Shown: piece by piece, positions 27,186 to 35,535 of the stretch | Position numbering within the stretch: position 1 is the stretch's first letter | Layout of the letters: every line of letters begins with the position of its first letter | From: SAR202 cluster bacterium | GTDB lineage: Bacteria > Chloroflexota > Dehalococcoidia > Lucifugimonadales > GCA-2719675 | Direction: 5' to 3' | DNA: 64,000 bases | Assembly (NCBI GenBank): GCA_009392295.1 | Contig: VFGW01000010.1 | Span: forward strand, 1-64,000 | Notes under the pieces: model-generated | The model's database searches: none | What the model was told of the DNA's origin: nothing | Seen by the model: the letters and a program-made list of their open reading frames with translations, nothing else | Position numbers and translations under genes: made by a program

Positions 27186-28030
27186 TCAATTTCAATTCTG
27201 TTATTAACTTTCTTAATAAAGAGATTATCAATTAACCTTACATCACCAACTTTTATAGCTATTAAAATAATTGTATCCCCATTAACCTCTAAAAGTTCAC
27301 AAAAAGTATTCGGGTCCACAATTTTAACGTAATCTAATTCAACTAACTTTTCTTTAGCAATACAATTTTTTACCTCTTTATAAATTGAATTAGAATCGAA
27401 AGTTGTTAAATATTTAATTCTTTCCAAAGCTGTATATAAAACACCTGCAGAAATTCGTTCATTATTACTCAATAAAATGTTTCTACTACTTGCAGGCAAT
27501 CCATCAAATTCACGTATAGTTGGAAGAATAATAATTTCAGAATTAATATTTAGATCCACATTTATTTTTTTTATTAAAAAAGTTTGTTGAAAATCTTTTT
27601 GTCCAAAATAAACTTTACTTGCTAAAAACATGTTCAGCAATTTAGTTACTATAGTAGTTACTCCCTTAAAATGCCCCGGCCTTGATTTTCCTTCAAACAA
27701 ATCTGAAAATTTTTCAACTACCACAGATGTTGTAAATCCATCTGGATATATCTCAGAAACGGAAGGACAAAATACAATATCAACTTCTTCTTTTTTTAAC
27801 AGATCTAAATCTTGATCAATACTATTTGGATATGATGCAAAATCTTCACTATTTGAAAATTGCATAGGGTTTGCAAAAATAGTGACAATCACAATATCAC
27901 AATCGTGTTTAGCCTGCCTAATTAATGAAAGATGTCCAGCATGTATAGCACCCATGGTAGGTACTAAGCCAACAATACTTTTAGACTGTCTAAATTGATA
28001 TGCCTCTGCAACCGATCTAATAATCTTCAT
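27161..28030 (-). CDS. panC: Pantothenate synthetase (pantoate-beta-alanine ligase)
   Basis: Joins pantoate and beta-alanine with ATP to make vitamin B5. The 289-residue product shows VPTMGAIHAGHLSLI with the HxGH nucleotide motif, IFANPMQF, CPSVSEIYPDGF, SRPGHFKGVTTIVTKL, VYFGQKDFQQ and the SSRNILLS loop. It is last in the DUF2520-panB-panC transcript, 14 bp after panB. No panD (beta-alanine source) is present in the window. The 3' end overlaps the convergent aminotransferase gene by 25 bp. Confidence 0.96.
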   Translation of the reverse strand: MKIIRSVAEAYQFRQSKSIVGLVPTMGAIHAGHLSLIRQAKHDCDIVIVTIFANPMQFSNSEDFASYPNSIDQDLDLLKKEEVDIVFCPSVSEIYPDGFTTSVVVEKFSDLFEGKSRPGHFKGVTTIVTKLLNMFLASKVYFGQKDFQQTFLIKKINVDLNINSEIIILPTIREFDGLPASSRNILLSNNERISAGVLYTALERIKYLTTFDSNSIYKEVKNCIAKEKLVELDYVKIVDPNTFCELLEVNGDTIILIAIKVGDVRLIDNLFIKKVNNRIEIDYRFERYC

Positions 28031-28044
28031 AACAATTTCTACAA

Positions 28045-28833
28045 TTAAAAACTTTCTTTTGAAGATGGAAAATCCCCTGAATTTGAATCATCAAAATATC
28101 GCTTCAAAGCTTCAAAAACAGACTGCTTTAAATCCAAATATTGCCTTGTGTGTTTATACGTTTTTCCGTCATACAAGCCTAAGACGTCATGAATCACCTG
28201 TATTTGACCAGAGCAGTAAGGACCTGAACCTATTCCAATAGTAGGAATAGATATTTCCTGAGTAATTTCCTTTGCCAAATCAGATTCAATTAATTCTAAA
28301 ACTATAGAATAAGCGCCTGCATTTTCTATAGCTTTTGCATCTTCAATAAGTTTTTCTTTTTTATCTTTACCTTGTACTTGATAACCTCCCAATTGATTTA
28401 CAGATTGTGGAGTAAGACCAATATGCCCCATTACTGGAATACCACATTCAACAATCCTAGAAACTATATGCGCTATTTTTGTCCCACCTTCCAATTTCAC
28501 AGATTGCGCTCCTCCTTCTTGAATTAATCTACCTGCATTTACAATTGCAGTTGAGGGATCTGGTTGATAACTCATAAAAGGCATATCTGCAACAATAAAA
28601 GATTTTTTTGACCCCCTAACAACAGATTTCACGTGCATTAACATATCCGACATTGTTACAGGCACTGTCGAATCATATCCAAGGCAAACTTGACCTAAAC
28701 TATCCCCAACCAATATGATCGGAAAACCAACAGAATCAACGATACTTCCAAAAGAATAATCATACGCAGTAATCGCTGATATCTTTTCGCCTTTTTGATA
28801 CATTTCAAAAATATGATTTATGCCTAATCTCAC
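28045..28833 (-). CDS. panB: 3-methyl-2-oxobutanoate hydroxymethyltransferase
   Basis: First committed enzyme of pantothenate synthesis, adding a hydroxymethyl group from methylenetetrahydrofolate to ketoisovalerate. Visible motifs are ITAYDYSFGSIVD, ILVGDSLGQV with the metal-binding Asp, IVADMPFMSY, VKLEGG, VMGHIGLTPQS, and the final IGIGSGPYCSGQIQVIHD. Start is GTG at 28833, with GGAG just upstream and a GTGA overlap with the preceding gene. The C-terminal 15-20 residues after the catalytic core look species-specific. Confidence 0.97.
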   Translation of the reverse strand: MRLGINHIFEMYQKGEKISAITAYDYSFGSIVDSVGFPIILVGDSLGQVCLGYDSTVPVTMSDMLMHVKSVVRGSKKSFIVADMPFMSYQPDPSTAIVNAGRLIQEGGAQSVKLEGGTKIAHIVSRIVECGIPVMGHIGLTPQSVNQLGGYQVQGKDKKEKLIEDAKAIENAGAYSIVLELIESDLAKEITQEISIPTIGIGSGPYCSGQIQVIHDVLGLYDGKTYKHTRQYLDLKQSVFEALKRYFDDSNSGDFPSSKESF

Positions 28834-29732
28834 TTGGAATCTCCTTTAAATTTAAATGATAATAACAAATCTTGAATTTCATCAAATTTCTTTCTAGACA
28901 AATTTCCTTTTTCAAAAGCGTAAGGTAAGCCAATCAAAGCCATCTCACAATAAAATGATAATAATTCAGGAGATCTATTTAAAAGTTCTGTTAAATGTTT
29001 CTTTACAGTACCTACATCACCTCTAGCATATGGACCAGCTATAGCATCTGGAATCCCTAGCTCTCTTAAATTTACACCGACTTGAATAATCATCTTGCTT
29101 AATGCATTAATACCCTGATCTCTATCATATCCAAATAATCTCCATAAATCAGAAACTGAAGCAGCTAATGTGGACAACATTCCCCCCATCATCACCCCAG
29201 TAAGATGATACAGAACTTTATCTTGAGAATTTAAATATATTACTTTTCCTTGAATATCTGTAGTTAAAGATGTTAAATAATTTCTAACAAATTCATTCCC
29301 TTCAATAGCGAAAGTTGTGCCTGGGATACTTAAAAGCCCATCTTCAAAAGAAGCAAAAGCTTGTAACGGATGTAAAGACCCCACTTGTGCTCCCTGTTTT
29401 TTTGGATGATCTAATATATCCAAAGATGAAGCTCCTGAACAATGTACAACTAATTGTTTTGATCTCCATTTGGTATTTGAAGCTACATTTTGGATCTCAT
29501 CATCAGGAGTAGTAATGAAAACAATATCTGAAACTTCAGAAATTGCATCACAAGAAAGTACAACATTACACCCAGGAATCAGCTTTGCAAATATTTCTGA
29601 AGATTTAATACTTCTGCTGAAAATAAATCCAACATTATACCCAAATTGATTCAAGGCTAGGGCCAAAGATGTACCAACAACTCCAGCTCCAATAAAACCT
29701 ATCCTATGATTTTTATTATTTAAATCAAACAT
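28830..29732 (-). CDS. Rossmann-fold DUF2520 protein, candidate ketopantoate reductase
   Basis: A 300-residue NADP-binding protein with RIGFIGAGVVGTSLALAL at the N-terminus, VVHCSGASSLDIL, GSLHPLQAFAS, and a helical C-terminal DUF2520 domain (GPYARGDVGTVKKHL). The fold is related to ketopantoate reductase and other beta-hydroxyacid dehydrogenase-like enzymes. It is the first gene of an operon with panB and panC, overlapping panB by 4 bp. Pantothenate synthesis needs a ketopantoate reductase (PanE or IlvC), and none other is visible, so this gene may fill that step. The family assignment is from sequence; the role is inference from context. Confidence 0.85.
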   Translation of the reverse strand: MFDLNNKNHRIGFIGAGVVGTSLALALNQFGYNVGFIFSRSIKSSEIFAKLIPGCNVVLSCDAISEVSDIVFITTPDDEIQNVASNTKWRSKQLVVHCSGASSLDILDHPKKQGAQVGSLHPLQAFASFEDGLLSIPGTTFAIEGNEFVRNYLTSLTTDIQGKVIYLNSQDKVLYHLTGVMMGGMLSTLAASVSDLWRLFGYDRDQGINALSKMIIQVGVNLRELGIPDAIAGPYARGDVGTVKKHLTELLNRSPELLSFYCEMALIGLPYAFEKGNLSRKKFDEIQDLLLSFKFKGDSK

Positions 29733-29792
29733 ACATTAAATATCCAAATTTGTTATCTGAGGCATGGCACAAAAAATCAAGATATCTGAGTG

Positions 29793-29819
29793 AAAAAAAC
29801 CCTCCTATAAAAAGAAGGG
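29793..29819 (-). terminator. Attenuator terminator upstream of the pantothenate operon
   Basis: On the minus strand CCCTTC pairs with GGAGGG (6 bp with one G-U) around an 8-base loop, followed by seven T residues (29793-29799). It lies 61 bp before the DUF2520 start codon and downstream of the leader hairpin, so it is placed to stop transcription before the operon rather than after a gene. Confidence 0.75.
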
Positions 29820-29870
29820 CAACCATAATAAATCTTTTACATGCTCACCGTTCTAAATAGATTGGCTGCC
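29818..29870 (-). ncRNA. Candidate pan-type cis-regulatory leader RNA for pantothenate genes
   Basis: Read on the minus strand, GGCAGCC (29864-29870) pairs with GGTTGCC (29818-29824). Directly inside, AATCT pairs with AGATT, then an unpaired A, then TTTA with TAAA, enclosing a 14-base loop with GAACGG and GTGAGC. The 3' strand of the outer stem shares two bases with the terminator at 29793-29819, so the two structures compete. A promoter ends just upstream. The known pan motif of Chloroflexota and Firmicutes is, as I recall it, a hairpin with conserved bulged adenosines before panB-type operons. The match to it is inference, not checked against the Rfam model. Confidence 0.6.
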
Positions 29871-29877
29871 TGTATAA

Positions 29878-29906
29878 ATAATAACAATGAAAAGTTTTTT
29901 ATTCAA
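29878..29906 (-). promoter_or_regulatory. Promoter for the DUF2520-panB-panC operon
   Basis: TTGAAT (29901-29906) and TATTAT (29878-29883) on the minus strand are 17 bp apart. Transcription would start near 29871, at the foot of the leader hairpin. The rest of the gap to lpd (29907-30054) is AT-rich; TATAAT at 30014-30019 could be the -10 for lpd on the plus strand, but no good -35 precedes it. Confidence 0.65.
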
Positions 29907-30054
29907 GTGAAATATAAATCCATTAAATTATCATGAATTCTCAAAAATTTGAAAAAAATCATGATTGAAAATTACCAATCATAAAAAACAAAGAAAAAAT
30001 CATTATTATCAGATATAATATTTTGGTAAATTTAATAGTTTTTTAGGAGTAGAA

Positions 30055-31443
30055 ATGTCCCAATTTGAATTTGATGTAATAATTATAGGGAGTGGACCCG
30101 GAGGATATGTAGCTGCAATCAGATCTGGGCAATTAGGTTTAAAAACTGCCCTAATAGAAAAAAATGAATTAGGAGGTGTTTGTTTAAATTGGGGCTGTAT
30201 TCCTAGTAAATCATTACTAAAAAGTGCTGAGATATTAAACCTCATGAAAGAATCTAATGAACATGGAATATATTTCTCAGATTTAAAATCAGATCTCGGC
30301 CAAGCAGTCAATAGAAGTAGAAAAATTGTTAAAAAGCTAACTGACGGGATAAGCTTCCTCTTGAAAAAAAATAACGTTGAAATAATATCTGGATGCTCCC
30401 AAATCACTGACAAAAATGAAGTTACAATTATAGAAAACAACAAAAAAATTAGTTCAAAAAATATAATAATTGCCACTGGAGCAAAGTTCAAAGATATTCC
30501 GAATCTATCTGTAGACGAAGAAATTATTATTAATAGTAAAAATGCATTAAATTTACAAAAAAAACCAAATAAAGCAATAATTATTGGTGCAGGAGCCACT
30601 GGAGTAGAATTTTCTTATATGTGGAATGCCTTTGGCACAGAAGTAACTTTAGTTGAATTACAAAATCAAATACTTCCTCTTGAAGATACTGAAATTAGCA
30701 AACAACTATCTCGTTCTTTAATTAAAAAAGGAATCAAAATTCAAACTCAAACAAAAGTTGAAAAAGTTACTAAAAAACCTTCTGGTGCCTTACTTCAACT
30801 CAATTCAAATGGAAAAATATCCGAAATAGAAACAGATATAGTTTTAGTTGCTGTAGGTATGGAAGGTAATGTTAAAGATATTGGTCTTGAAAACCTCGGA
30901 ATTGAAATTGAAAATAATTTCATTAATATAAATGAAAACATGATGACCAATGTCGAAGGCATTTATGCTATAGGGGATGTGACTGGAAAAACACTATTAG
31001 CACATGTTGCATCTGCACAAGGTATTCATGCAATAGAGCATATTGCTGGTGAATCACCTTCCCCTATAAATTATTCATTAATGCCTAGAGCAATTTACTC
31101 AAATCCTCAAGTTGCAAGTTTTGGCATTACCGAACAACAAGCCATAAGCCAAGGAACTAAAATTAAAGTTGGAAAATTCCCTTTATCTGCGAGTGGTAAA
31201 GCAATGGCATTAGGCCATAACGAAGGGATGATCAAGATTATATCCGAATTTGAAAGTGGAATTATTTTAGGAGCACATATGGTTGGCCCGGAAGTCACCG
31301 AATTACTTGGTGAATTAGGTATTGCAACTATGTTAGAAAGCACCGAAGATGAACTTGCTATGACAATTCATCCACATCCTACAATTTCAGAATCAATTGT
31401 AGAAGCTTGCTTAGCCATGAACAATAAAGCGATCCACATGTAA
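30055..31443 (+). CDS. lpdA: Dihydrolipoyl dehydrogenase (E3)
   Basis: FAD enzyme that reoxidises the lipoyl arms of the pyruvate dehydrogenase complex. The 462-residue product has the FAD motif IIIGSGPGGYVAAIRSG, the redox disulfide in GGVCLNWGCIPSKSLL, a second dinucleotide motif IIIGAGATGVEFSYMW, IYAIGDVTG, and the catalytic HPHPTISES at the C-terminus. AGGAG precedes the ATG. It heads a plus-strand run with pdhA, pdhB and pdhC, so all parts of the complex are together. Confidence 0.97.
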   Translation: MSQFEFDVIIIGSGPGGYVAAIRSGQLGLKTALIEKNELGGVCLNWGCIPSKSLLKSAEILNLMKESNEHGIYFSDLKSDLGQAVNRSRKIVKKLTDGISFLLKKNNVEIISGCSQITDKNEVTIIENNKKISSKNIIIATGAKFKDIPNLSVDEEIIINSKNALNLQKKPNKAIIIGAGATGVEFSYMWNAFGTEVTLVELQNQILPLEDTEISKQLSRSLIKKGIKIQTQTKVEKVTKKPSGALLQLNSNGKISEIETDIVLVAVGMEGNVKDIGLENLGIEIENNFININENMMTNVEGIYAIGDVTGKTLLAHVASAQGIHAIEHIAGESPSPINYSLMPRAIYSNPQVASFGITEQQAISQGTKIKVGKFPLSASGKAMALGHNEGMIKIISEFESGIILGAHMVGPEVTELLGELGIATMLESTEDELAMTIHPHPTISESIVEACLAMNNKAIHM

Positions 31444-31483
31444 TTTTTTTAAATATCTTGTATAATCTTTTCAATATAAGAAT

Positions 31484-32446
31484 ATGGAACAATCAAAAAC
31501 AATACAAATATACGAAAATATGCTTCTTATGCGTAGATTTGAAGAAGAAACAGGAAGATTGTACATGGAAGGTGCAATTCGTGGATTCTGTCATTTGTAC
31601 ATAGGTGAAGAAGCTGTTGCTGCCGGAACAATTTCATGTCTATCTGAAAAAGATTACATAATTACTCATTATAGAGATCATGGACATGCTTTAGCTAGAG
31701 GAATAGACCCGAAAAATGTCATGAGTGAACTAATGGGTAAATCTGACGGAACTAGTGCTGGCAAAGGAGGATCCATGCATATTTTTGATGTTTCAAAAAG
31801 GTTTATGGGTGGACATGCAATAGTTGGAGGACAATTACCAATTGCATGCGGATTAGGTTTTTCTTCAAAATATAAAGAAGAGGATTCTGTTGTACTATGC
31901 TTCTTAGGAGACGGAGCTGTTAACGAAGGAGAATTTCATGAATCTTTGAACTTAGCTTCATTATGGAAATTACCAATTTTATTTTGTCTAGAAAATAATT
32001 TATATGGAATGGGTACGCATGTAAATAAAACTAGATCATCTGGGGAAAATATCTATAAGATTGCAGATTCTTATAACATCCCTTCGCTCCAAGTGGACGG
32101 AATGGATGTTATAGAAGTTGAAAAAGCAACCCAAGAATCAATTGAAAAAATTAAATCTGGCCAAGGACCTATATTCATGGAAGCTCTCTGTTATAGATTT
32201 AGAGGACATTCTATGGCAGACCCAAGTTCCTATAGAAAATCTCAAGAAGTTAAGAATTGGCAAAAAAATGATCCAATTATTAAATTTGAAAGATTCCTAA
32301 TTAATCAAAATATTATTGACCAGAAGCAAATACTTAAAATTAAAGAAAACGTCGATTCTGAAGTAGAGAAATCCATAGAATTTGCACAAAATAGCCCAGA
32401 TCCAAAAATAGAATCCTTGTTTGAAAACGTATATAAAAATGAATAA
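31484..32446 (+). CDS. pdhA: Pyruvate dehydrogenase E1 component, alpha subunit
   Basis: Thiamine-diphosphate subunit that decarboxylates a 2-oxo acid, most likely pyruvate. The 320-residue protein shows MLLMRRFEEETGRLY, HLYIGEEAVAAG, THYRDHGHALARG, GGSMHIFD, and the ThDP motif LGDGAVNEGEFHESLN with the later ENNLYGMGT. RFRGHSMADPSSYR is the phosphorylation-loop region. The order lpd-E1alpha-E1beta-E2 supports a pyruvate complex, though acetoin or branched-chain versions share this organisation. pdhB starts within its last codons. Confidence 0.94.
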   Translation: MEQSKTIQIYENMLLMRRFEEETGRLYMEGAIRGFCHLYIGEEAVAAGTISCLSEKDYIITHYRDHGHALARGIDPKNVMSELMGKSDGTSAGKGGSMHIFDVSKRFMGGHAIVGGQLPIACGLGFSSKYKEEDSVVLCFLGDGAVNEGEFHESLNLASLWKLPILFCLENNLYGMGTHVNKTRSSGENIYKIADSYNIPSLQVDGMDVIEVEKATQESIEKIKSGQGPIFMEALCYRFRGHSMADPSSYRKSQEVKNWQKNDPIIKFERFLINQNIIDQKQILKIKENVDSEVEKSIEFAQNSPDPKIESLFENVYKNE

Positions 32447-33419
32447 TTTGACATTAAGAGAATCAATTAAAAAAGGCTTGATCGAAGCATTAGAATCTGA
32501 TCCAAATGTATTCCTGATGGGTGAAGATATTGGTGAATATAATGGTGCCTATGCAGTAACCTCAGGATTATTAAAGCAATTTGGTCCAAAAAGAATCATT
32601 GACACACCCATTTCAGAGTCTGTTATTTTGGGTACAGGTATAGGTTCTGCAGCTACAGGGTTACGCCCCATAATTGAAATTATGACAATAAATTTTTTAC
32701 TCCTTGCATTTGATCAGTTAATTAACCATGCTGCAAAACTTAGATATATGTCTAATGGACAACTAGAAGTTCCTCTTGTATTAAGAACTGTTACTGGAGG
32801 AGGCGCACAACTAGGAGCTACACATTCTCAAAGCTTTGAAGGTTGGCTAGCATCAGTTCCAGGACTAAAAGTAGTTTGCCCTTCAACTCCTAAAGATGCT
32901 TTGGGATTATTTCGAACTTCAATGAAACAAAAAGATCCCGTAGTTTTTGCAGAGCATGCTCTATTATATGGAGTACGAGGTGATGTGCCCGATAAGTTCT
33001 ATGAAATTCCATTTGGCAAAGCAGATATCAAACGCCCTGGAAACAAAGTAACAATTATTTCTTACTCAGGTATGGTCAGAACATGTATTCAAGCAAGTGA
33101 ATTTCTATCAAAAAATTTCAATTTTGAATGTGAAGTAATTGACCTAAGAACATTACGTCCTTTAGACTTTGAAACAATAATTAAATCAGTTAAAAAAACT
33201 GGCCGTGCTGTGGTAGTCGAAGAAGCATGGAAAACAGGTGGCTTTGGAGCAAATATAAGTGAAACAATCCAATTAGAAGCTTTCGATTATCTTGACAGCC
33301 CAGTCATTAGAATTGCTTCTGAAGATGTTCCCGCTCCCTACAACCGAAAACTTGAACTTGATACAATGCCAAGTGAACAAAAAATTGTAACAGCAATTAA
33401 ACAAAATTTTTCTATTTAA
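32439..33419 (+). CDS. pdhB: Pyruvate dehydrogenase E1 component, beta subunit
   Basis: Partner of the alpha subunit in the ThDP active site. Recognised by LMGEDIGEYNGAYAVTSGL, DTPISESVILGTGIGSA, the cation-binding RPIIEIM region, GGGAQLGATHSQS, and the C-terminal domain with VVVEEAWKTGGFGANI. I place the start at ATG 32439, giving 326 residues and an 8-bp overlap with the pdhA stop. A TTG-initiated extension to 32421 is open but unneeded. It ends 13 bp before the likely pdhC start. Confidence 0.95.
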   Translation: MNNLTLRESIKKGLIEALESDPNVFLMGEDIGEYNGAYAVTSGLLKQFGPKRIIDTPISESVILGTGIGSAATGLRPIIEIMTINFLLLAFDQLINHAAKLRYMSNGQLEVPLVLRTVTGGGAQLGATHSQSFEGWLASVPGLKVVCPSTPKDALGLFRTSMKQKDPVVFAEHALLYGVRGDVPDKFYEIPFGKADIKRPGNKVTIISYSGMVRTCIQASEFLSKNFNFECEVIDLRTLRPLDFETIIKSVKKTGRAVVVEEAWKTGGFGANISETIQLEAFDYLDSPVIRIASEDVPAPYNRKLELDTMPSEQKIVTAIKQNFSI

Positions 33420-33432
33420 AGAGAGGTAAATT

Positions 33433-34707
33433 CTGGGAACTACATTAAATATGCCGCAAATGGGTTATGATATGCAAGAGGGGACTCTAGTAAGATGGTT
33501 GAAACAGGTTGGAGATCAAGTTCAAATTGGAGAACCAATTGCTGAAATAGAAACTGATAAAGCAGTAATAGAATTCGAATCTACAACTTCTGGCCAAATT
33601 ACACAAATAATTGTTGATGAAGGTACATTAGTACCTGTAGGGCAACCAATAATTGTTATTGATTCTGGCCAACAAACAAATCAAGAAACCTCTATTCCTG
33701 ATCTTCCCAAAGATACAACTCCAGACTCAAATCAAACAAACCAAGAAACCTCTATTCCTGATCTTCCCAAAGATACAACTCCAGACTCAAATCAAACAAA
33801 CCAAGAAACCTCTATTCCTGATCTTCCCAAAGATACAACTCCAGACTCAAATCAAACAAATTCAAAAAAAGTATCTCCTGCTGCCCGCAGGTTAGCAGAC
33901 GAAAATAATATCGATTTAAATTCTATTTCAGGAACTGGTCCTGGAGGTAGAATTACAAGAGATGATGTGATGCTAATAATTTCATCTGATAGTAATGAAA
34001 AATCTTCTGAAAAAATTCAATCAAATGTTCCTTCAAAATCTGATAAAGTTAGACAACAGATAGCTAGAGTCACAACCAAAAGTAAACAGGAAATACCTCA
34101 TTTCTACTTAACAAACGACATTAACATGACTATCGCAATGGAATTAAGGACTAAAATAAATCAAAAGCTAGAACCAAAAAACACCAAGATTTCAGTCAAT
34201 GATTTAATAATTGCTGCAACTGTCCAAACCTTAAAAAAATTTCCTAAATTCAATTCCACTTACATTGATAATACACCAATAATTCATGAGCAAATTAATA
34301 TAGGTATAGCTATTGCAACAGATGACGGATTGATTGTTCCTGCAATTTTAGAATGTGAAAAAAAATCTTTGTTAGAAATTGCAAATTCTAGCAAAGATAT
34401 AATTATGAGATCTAATAGCGGATCTTTAAATCCAAAAGAATATACTTACGGAACATTTAGTATAAGCAATCTTGGAATGTATAACATTTCAAGTTTTGGA
34501 GCAATAATTTTGCCACCTCAAACTTGTATGTTAGCAACTGGTACCGTAGCAAAAAAACCAATAGTTTCTTCAAATGAAATTATTGTAGCAGATATAATGA
34601 CTGCCACTCTATCTGGTGACCATAGGGTTGCCAATGGCGCTGAAGGCGCAAAATTTTTGGAAACATTAAAAGAAATCCTAGAAAACCCCAACTTTATAAA
34701 TATATAA
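33433..34707 (+). CDS. pdhC: Dihydrolipoyllysine acetyltransferase (E2)
   Basis: Core acyltransferase of the complex. One N-terminal lipoyl domain carries the lipoylated lysine in EIETDKAVIEFES. A long linker follows with three identical 20-residue units (TSIPDLPKDTTPDSNQ core), then a peripheral-subunit-binding domain with VSPAARRLADE and GTGPGGRITRDDV, and a catalytic domain ending with the ATLSGDHRVANGAEGA active site. The start is uncertain. The first lipoyl strand reads TTLNMPQMGYDMQEG in frame, and the frame opens only at ATT 33430 or CTG 33433, with GAGAGG just upstream. The first ATG (33451) would cut that strand. I list the CTG. Confidence 0.9.
   Translation: MGTTLNMPQMGYDMQEGTLVRWLKQVGDQVQIGEPIAEIETDKAVIEFESTTSGQITQIIVDEGTLVPVGQPIIVIDSGQQTNQETSIPDLPKDTTPDSNQTNQETSIPDLPKDTTPDSNQTNQETSIPDLPKDTTPDSNQTNSKKVSPAARRLADENNIDLNSISGTGPGGRITRDDVMLIISSDSNEKSSEKIQSNVPSKSDKVRQQIARVTTKSKQEIPHFYLTNDINMTIAMELRTKINQKLEPKNTKISVNDLIIAATVQTLKKFPKFNSTYIDNTPIIHEQINIGIAIATDDGLIVPAILECEKKSLLEIANSSKDIIMRSNSGSLNPKEYTYGTFSISNLGMYNISSFGAIILPPQTCMLATGTVAKKPIVSSNEIIVADIMTATLSGDHRVANGAEGAKFLETLKEILENPNFINI
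33682..33861 (+). repeat. Three tandem 60-bp repeats in the pdhC linker
   Basis: Units at 33682-33741, 33742-33801 and 33802-33861 are identical except for the very last base of the third. Each encodes 20 residues of a Pro/Asp/Thr-rich linker. Near-perfect identity at synonymous positions indicates recent duplication or slippage; copy number may vary between strains or be collapsed in short-read assemblies. Confidence 0.97.
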
Positions 34708-34737
34708 ATAAAAAACTTAAATAATTTCAGGCCAAAA

Positions 34738-35535
34738 ATGAAAAAATATCTAAATGATCCAAAAATATATCTAATTTCTAAACCTTCAGTTAATTGGGAA
34801 TCCATTGCTGCTTTACTTAATGACGAAGAACTTCCACCTGTACCTGAAAGTATTAGAGCAGGGAACGATGATTCTGGATCAATCATAGAGGTATCCGCTA
34901 GATTATGTTATATGAGTTTCGGTAGAGGCAGGAAAGATATTGAAGATTTTGTAAACAACTTATTAGCAAAAGGGGACGGCAGTGTATTTGAGCATGTAAA
35001 CTATGGATTTGTTATTACAGGAGTTTCCAGAAGCTTAACTCATGAATTAGTGCGGCATAGAGCTGGCTTTGCTTATTCCCAAAGGTCTCAAAGATTTGTT
35101 GATGAATCAAGTAGTCCGTTTGTGATCCCACCAGCAATTGCAAAAAATGCAAACACTAAAAGTGAAAAAATACTACGTGAAGCAATTGAAAATTCTACTG
35201 AGGCGTACAACAGCCTTGTAATAGAATTAGAAAAAACATTACCTGAAAAATTATTCGAAACGCAATGGGATAGACGCAAAGCTGTCCGCCAAGCTGCGAG
35301 AGCAATATTACCAAATGCTACTGAAACTAAAATCTTTGTTACAGGCAATGTTAGAGCTTGGCGACATTTTATAGAGCAAAGAGGAGCAGGATATGCAGAT
35401 TGGGAGATAAGAAAACTAGCAATTAATATCCTAAATATATTGGCTAAGGAAGCACCCCTTCTTTTCGGAGATTTCACTATTAACGACTTACCTGATGGGA
35501 CAAAAACAGCTAAACCTAAATATTCAAAAATTTAA
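34738..35535 (+). CDS. thyX: Flavin-dependent thymidylate synthase
   Basis: Makes dTMP from dUMP with methylenetetrahydrofolate and FAD, replacing ThyA. The product (265 residues) has SRSLTHELVRHRAGFAYSQRSQRFVDES, given here as its parts: SRSLTHELVRHR (97-108), then eight residues and S117. Canonical ThyX proteins have seven residues between RHR and Ser, so this is a one-residue-longer variant. FEHVNYGFVITG and the C-terminal VTGNVRAWRHFIEQRG are also present. It follows pdhC by 30 bp and overlaps the convergent MobA-like gene by 4 bp. Confidence 0.92.
   Translation: MKKYLNDPKIYLISKPSVNWESIAALLNDEELPPVPESIRAGNDDSGSIIEVSARLCYMSFGRGRKDIEDFVNNLLAKGDGSVFEHVNYGFVITGVSRSLTHELVRHRAGFAYSQRSQRFVDESSSPFVIPPAIAKNANTKSEKILREAIENSTEAYNSLVIELEKTLPEKLFETQWDRRKAVRQAARAILPNATETKIFVTGNVRAWRHFIEQRGAGYADWEIRKLAINILNILAKEAPLLFGDFTINDLPDGTKTAKPKYSKI

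Noticed and set aside
29941..30054. lpd promoter from TTGAAA (29965) and TATAAT (30014)
   Set aside because: The two hexamers are 43 bp apart, far beyond the 16-19 bp needed; only the TATAAT is plausible.
33653..33895. Open plus-strand frame over the pdhC repeats
   Set aside because: It is a shifted reading of the 60-bp repeat within pdhC, with no ribosome site or known fold.
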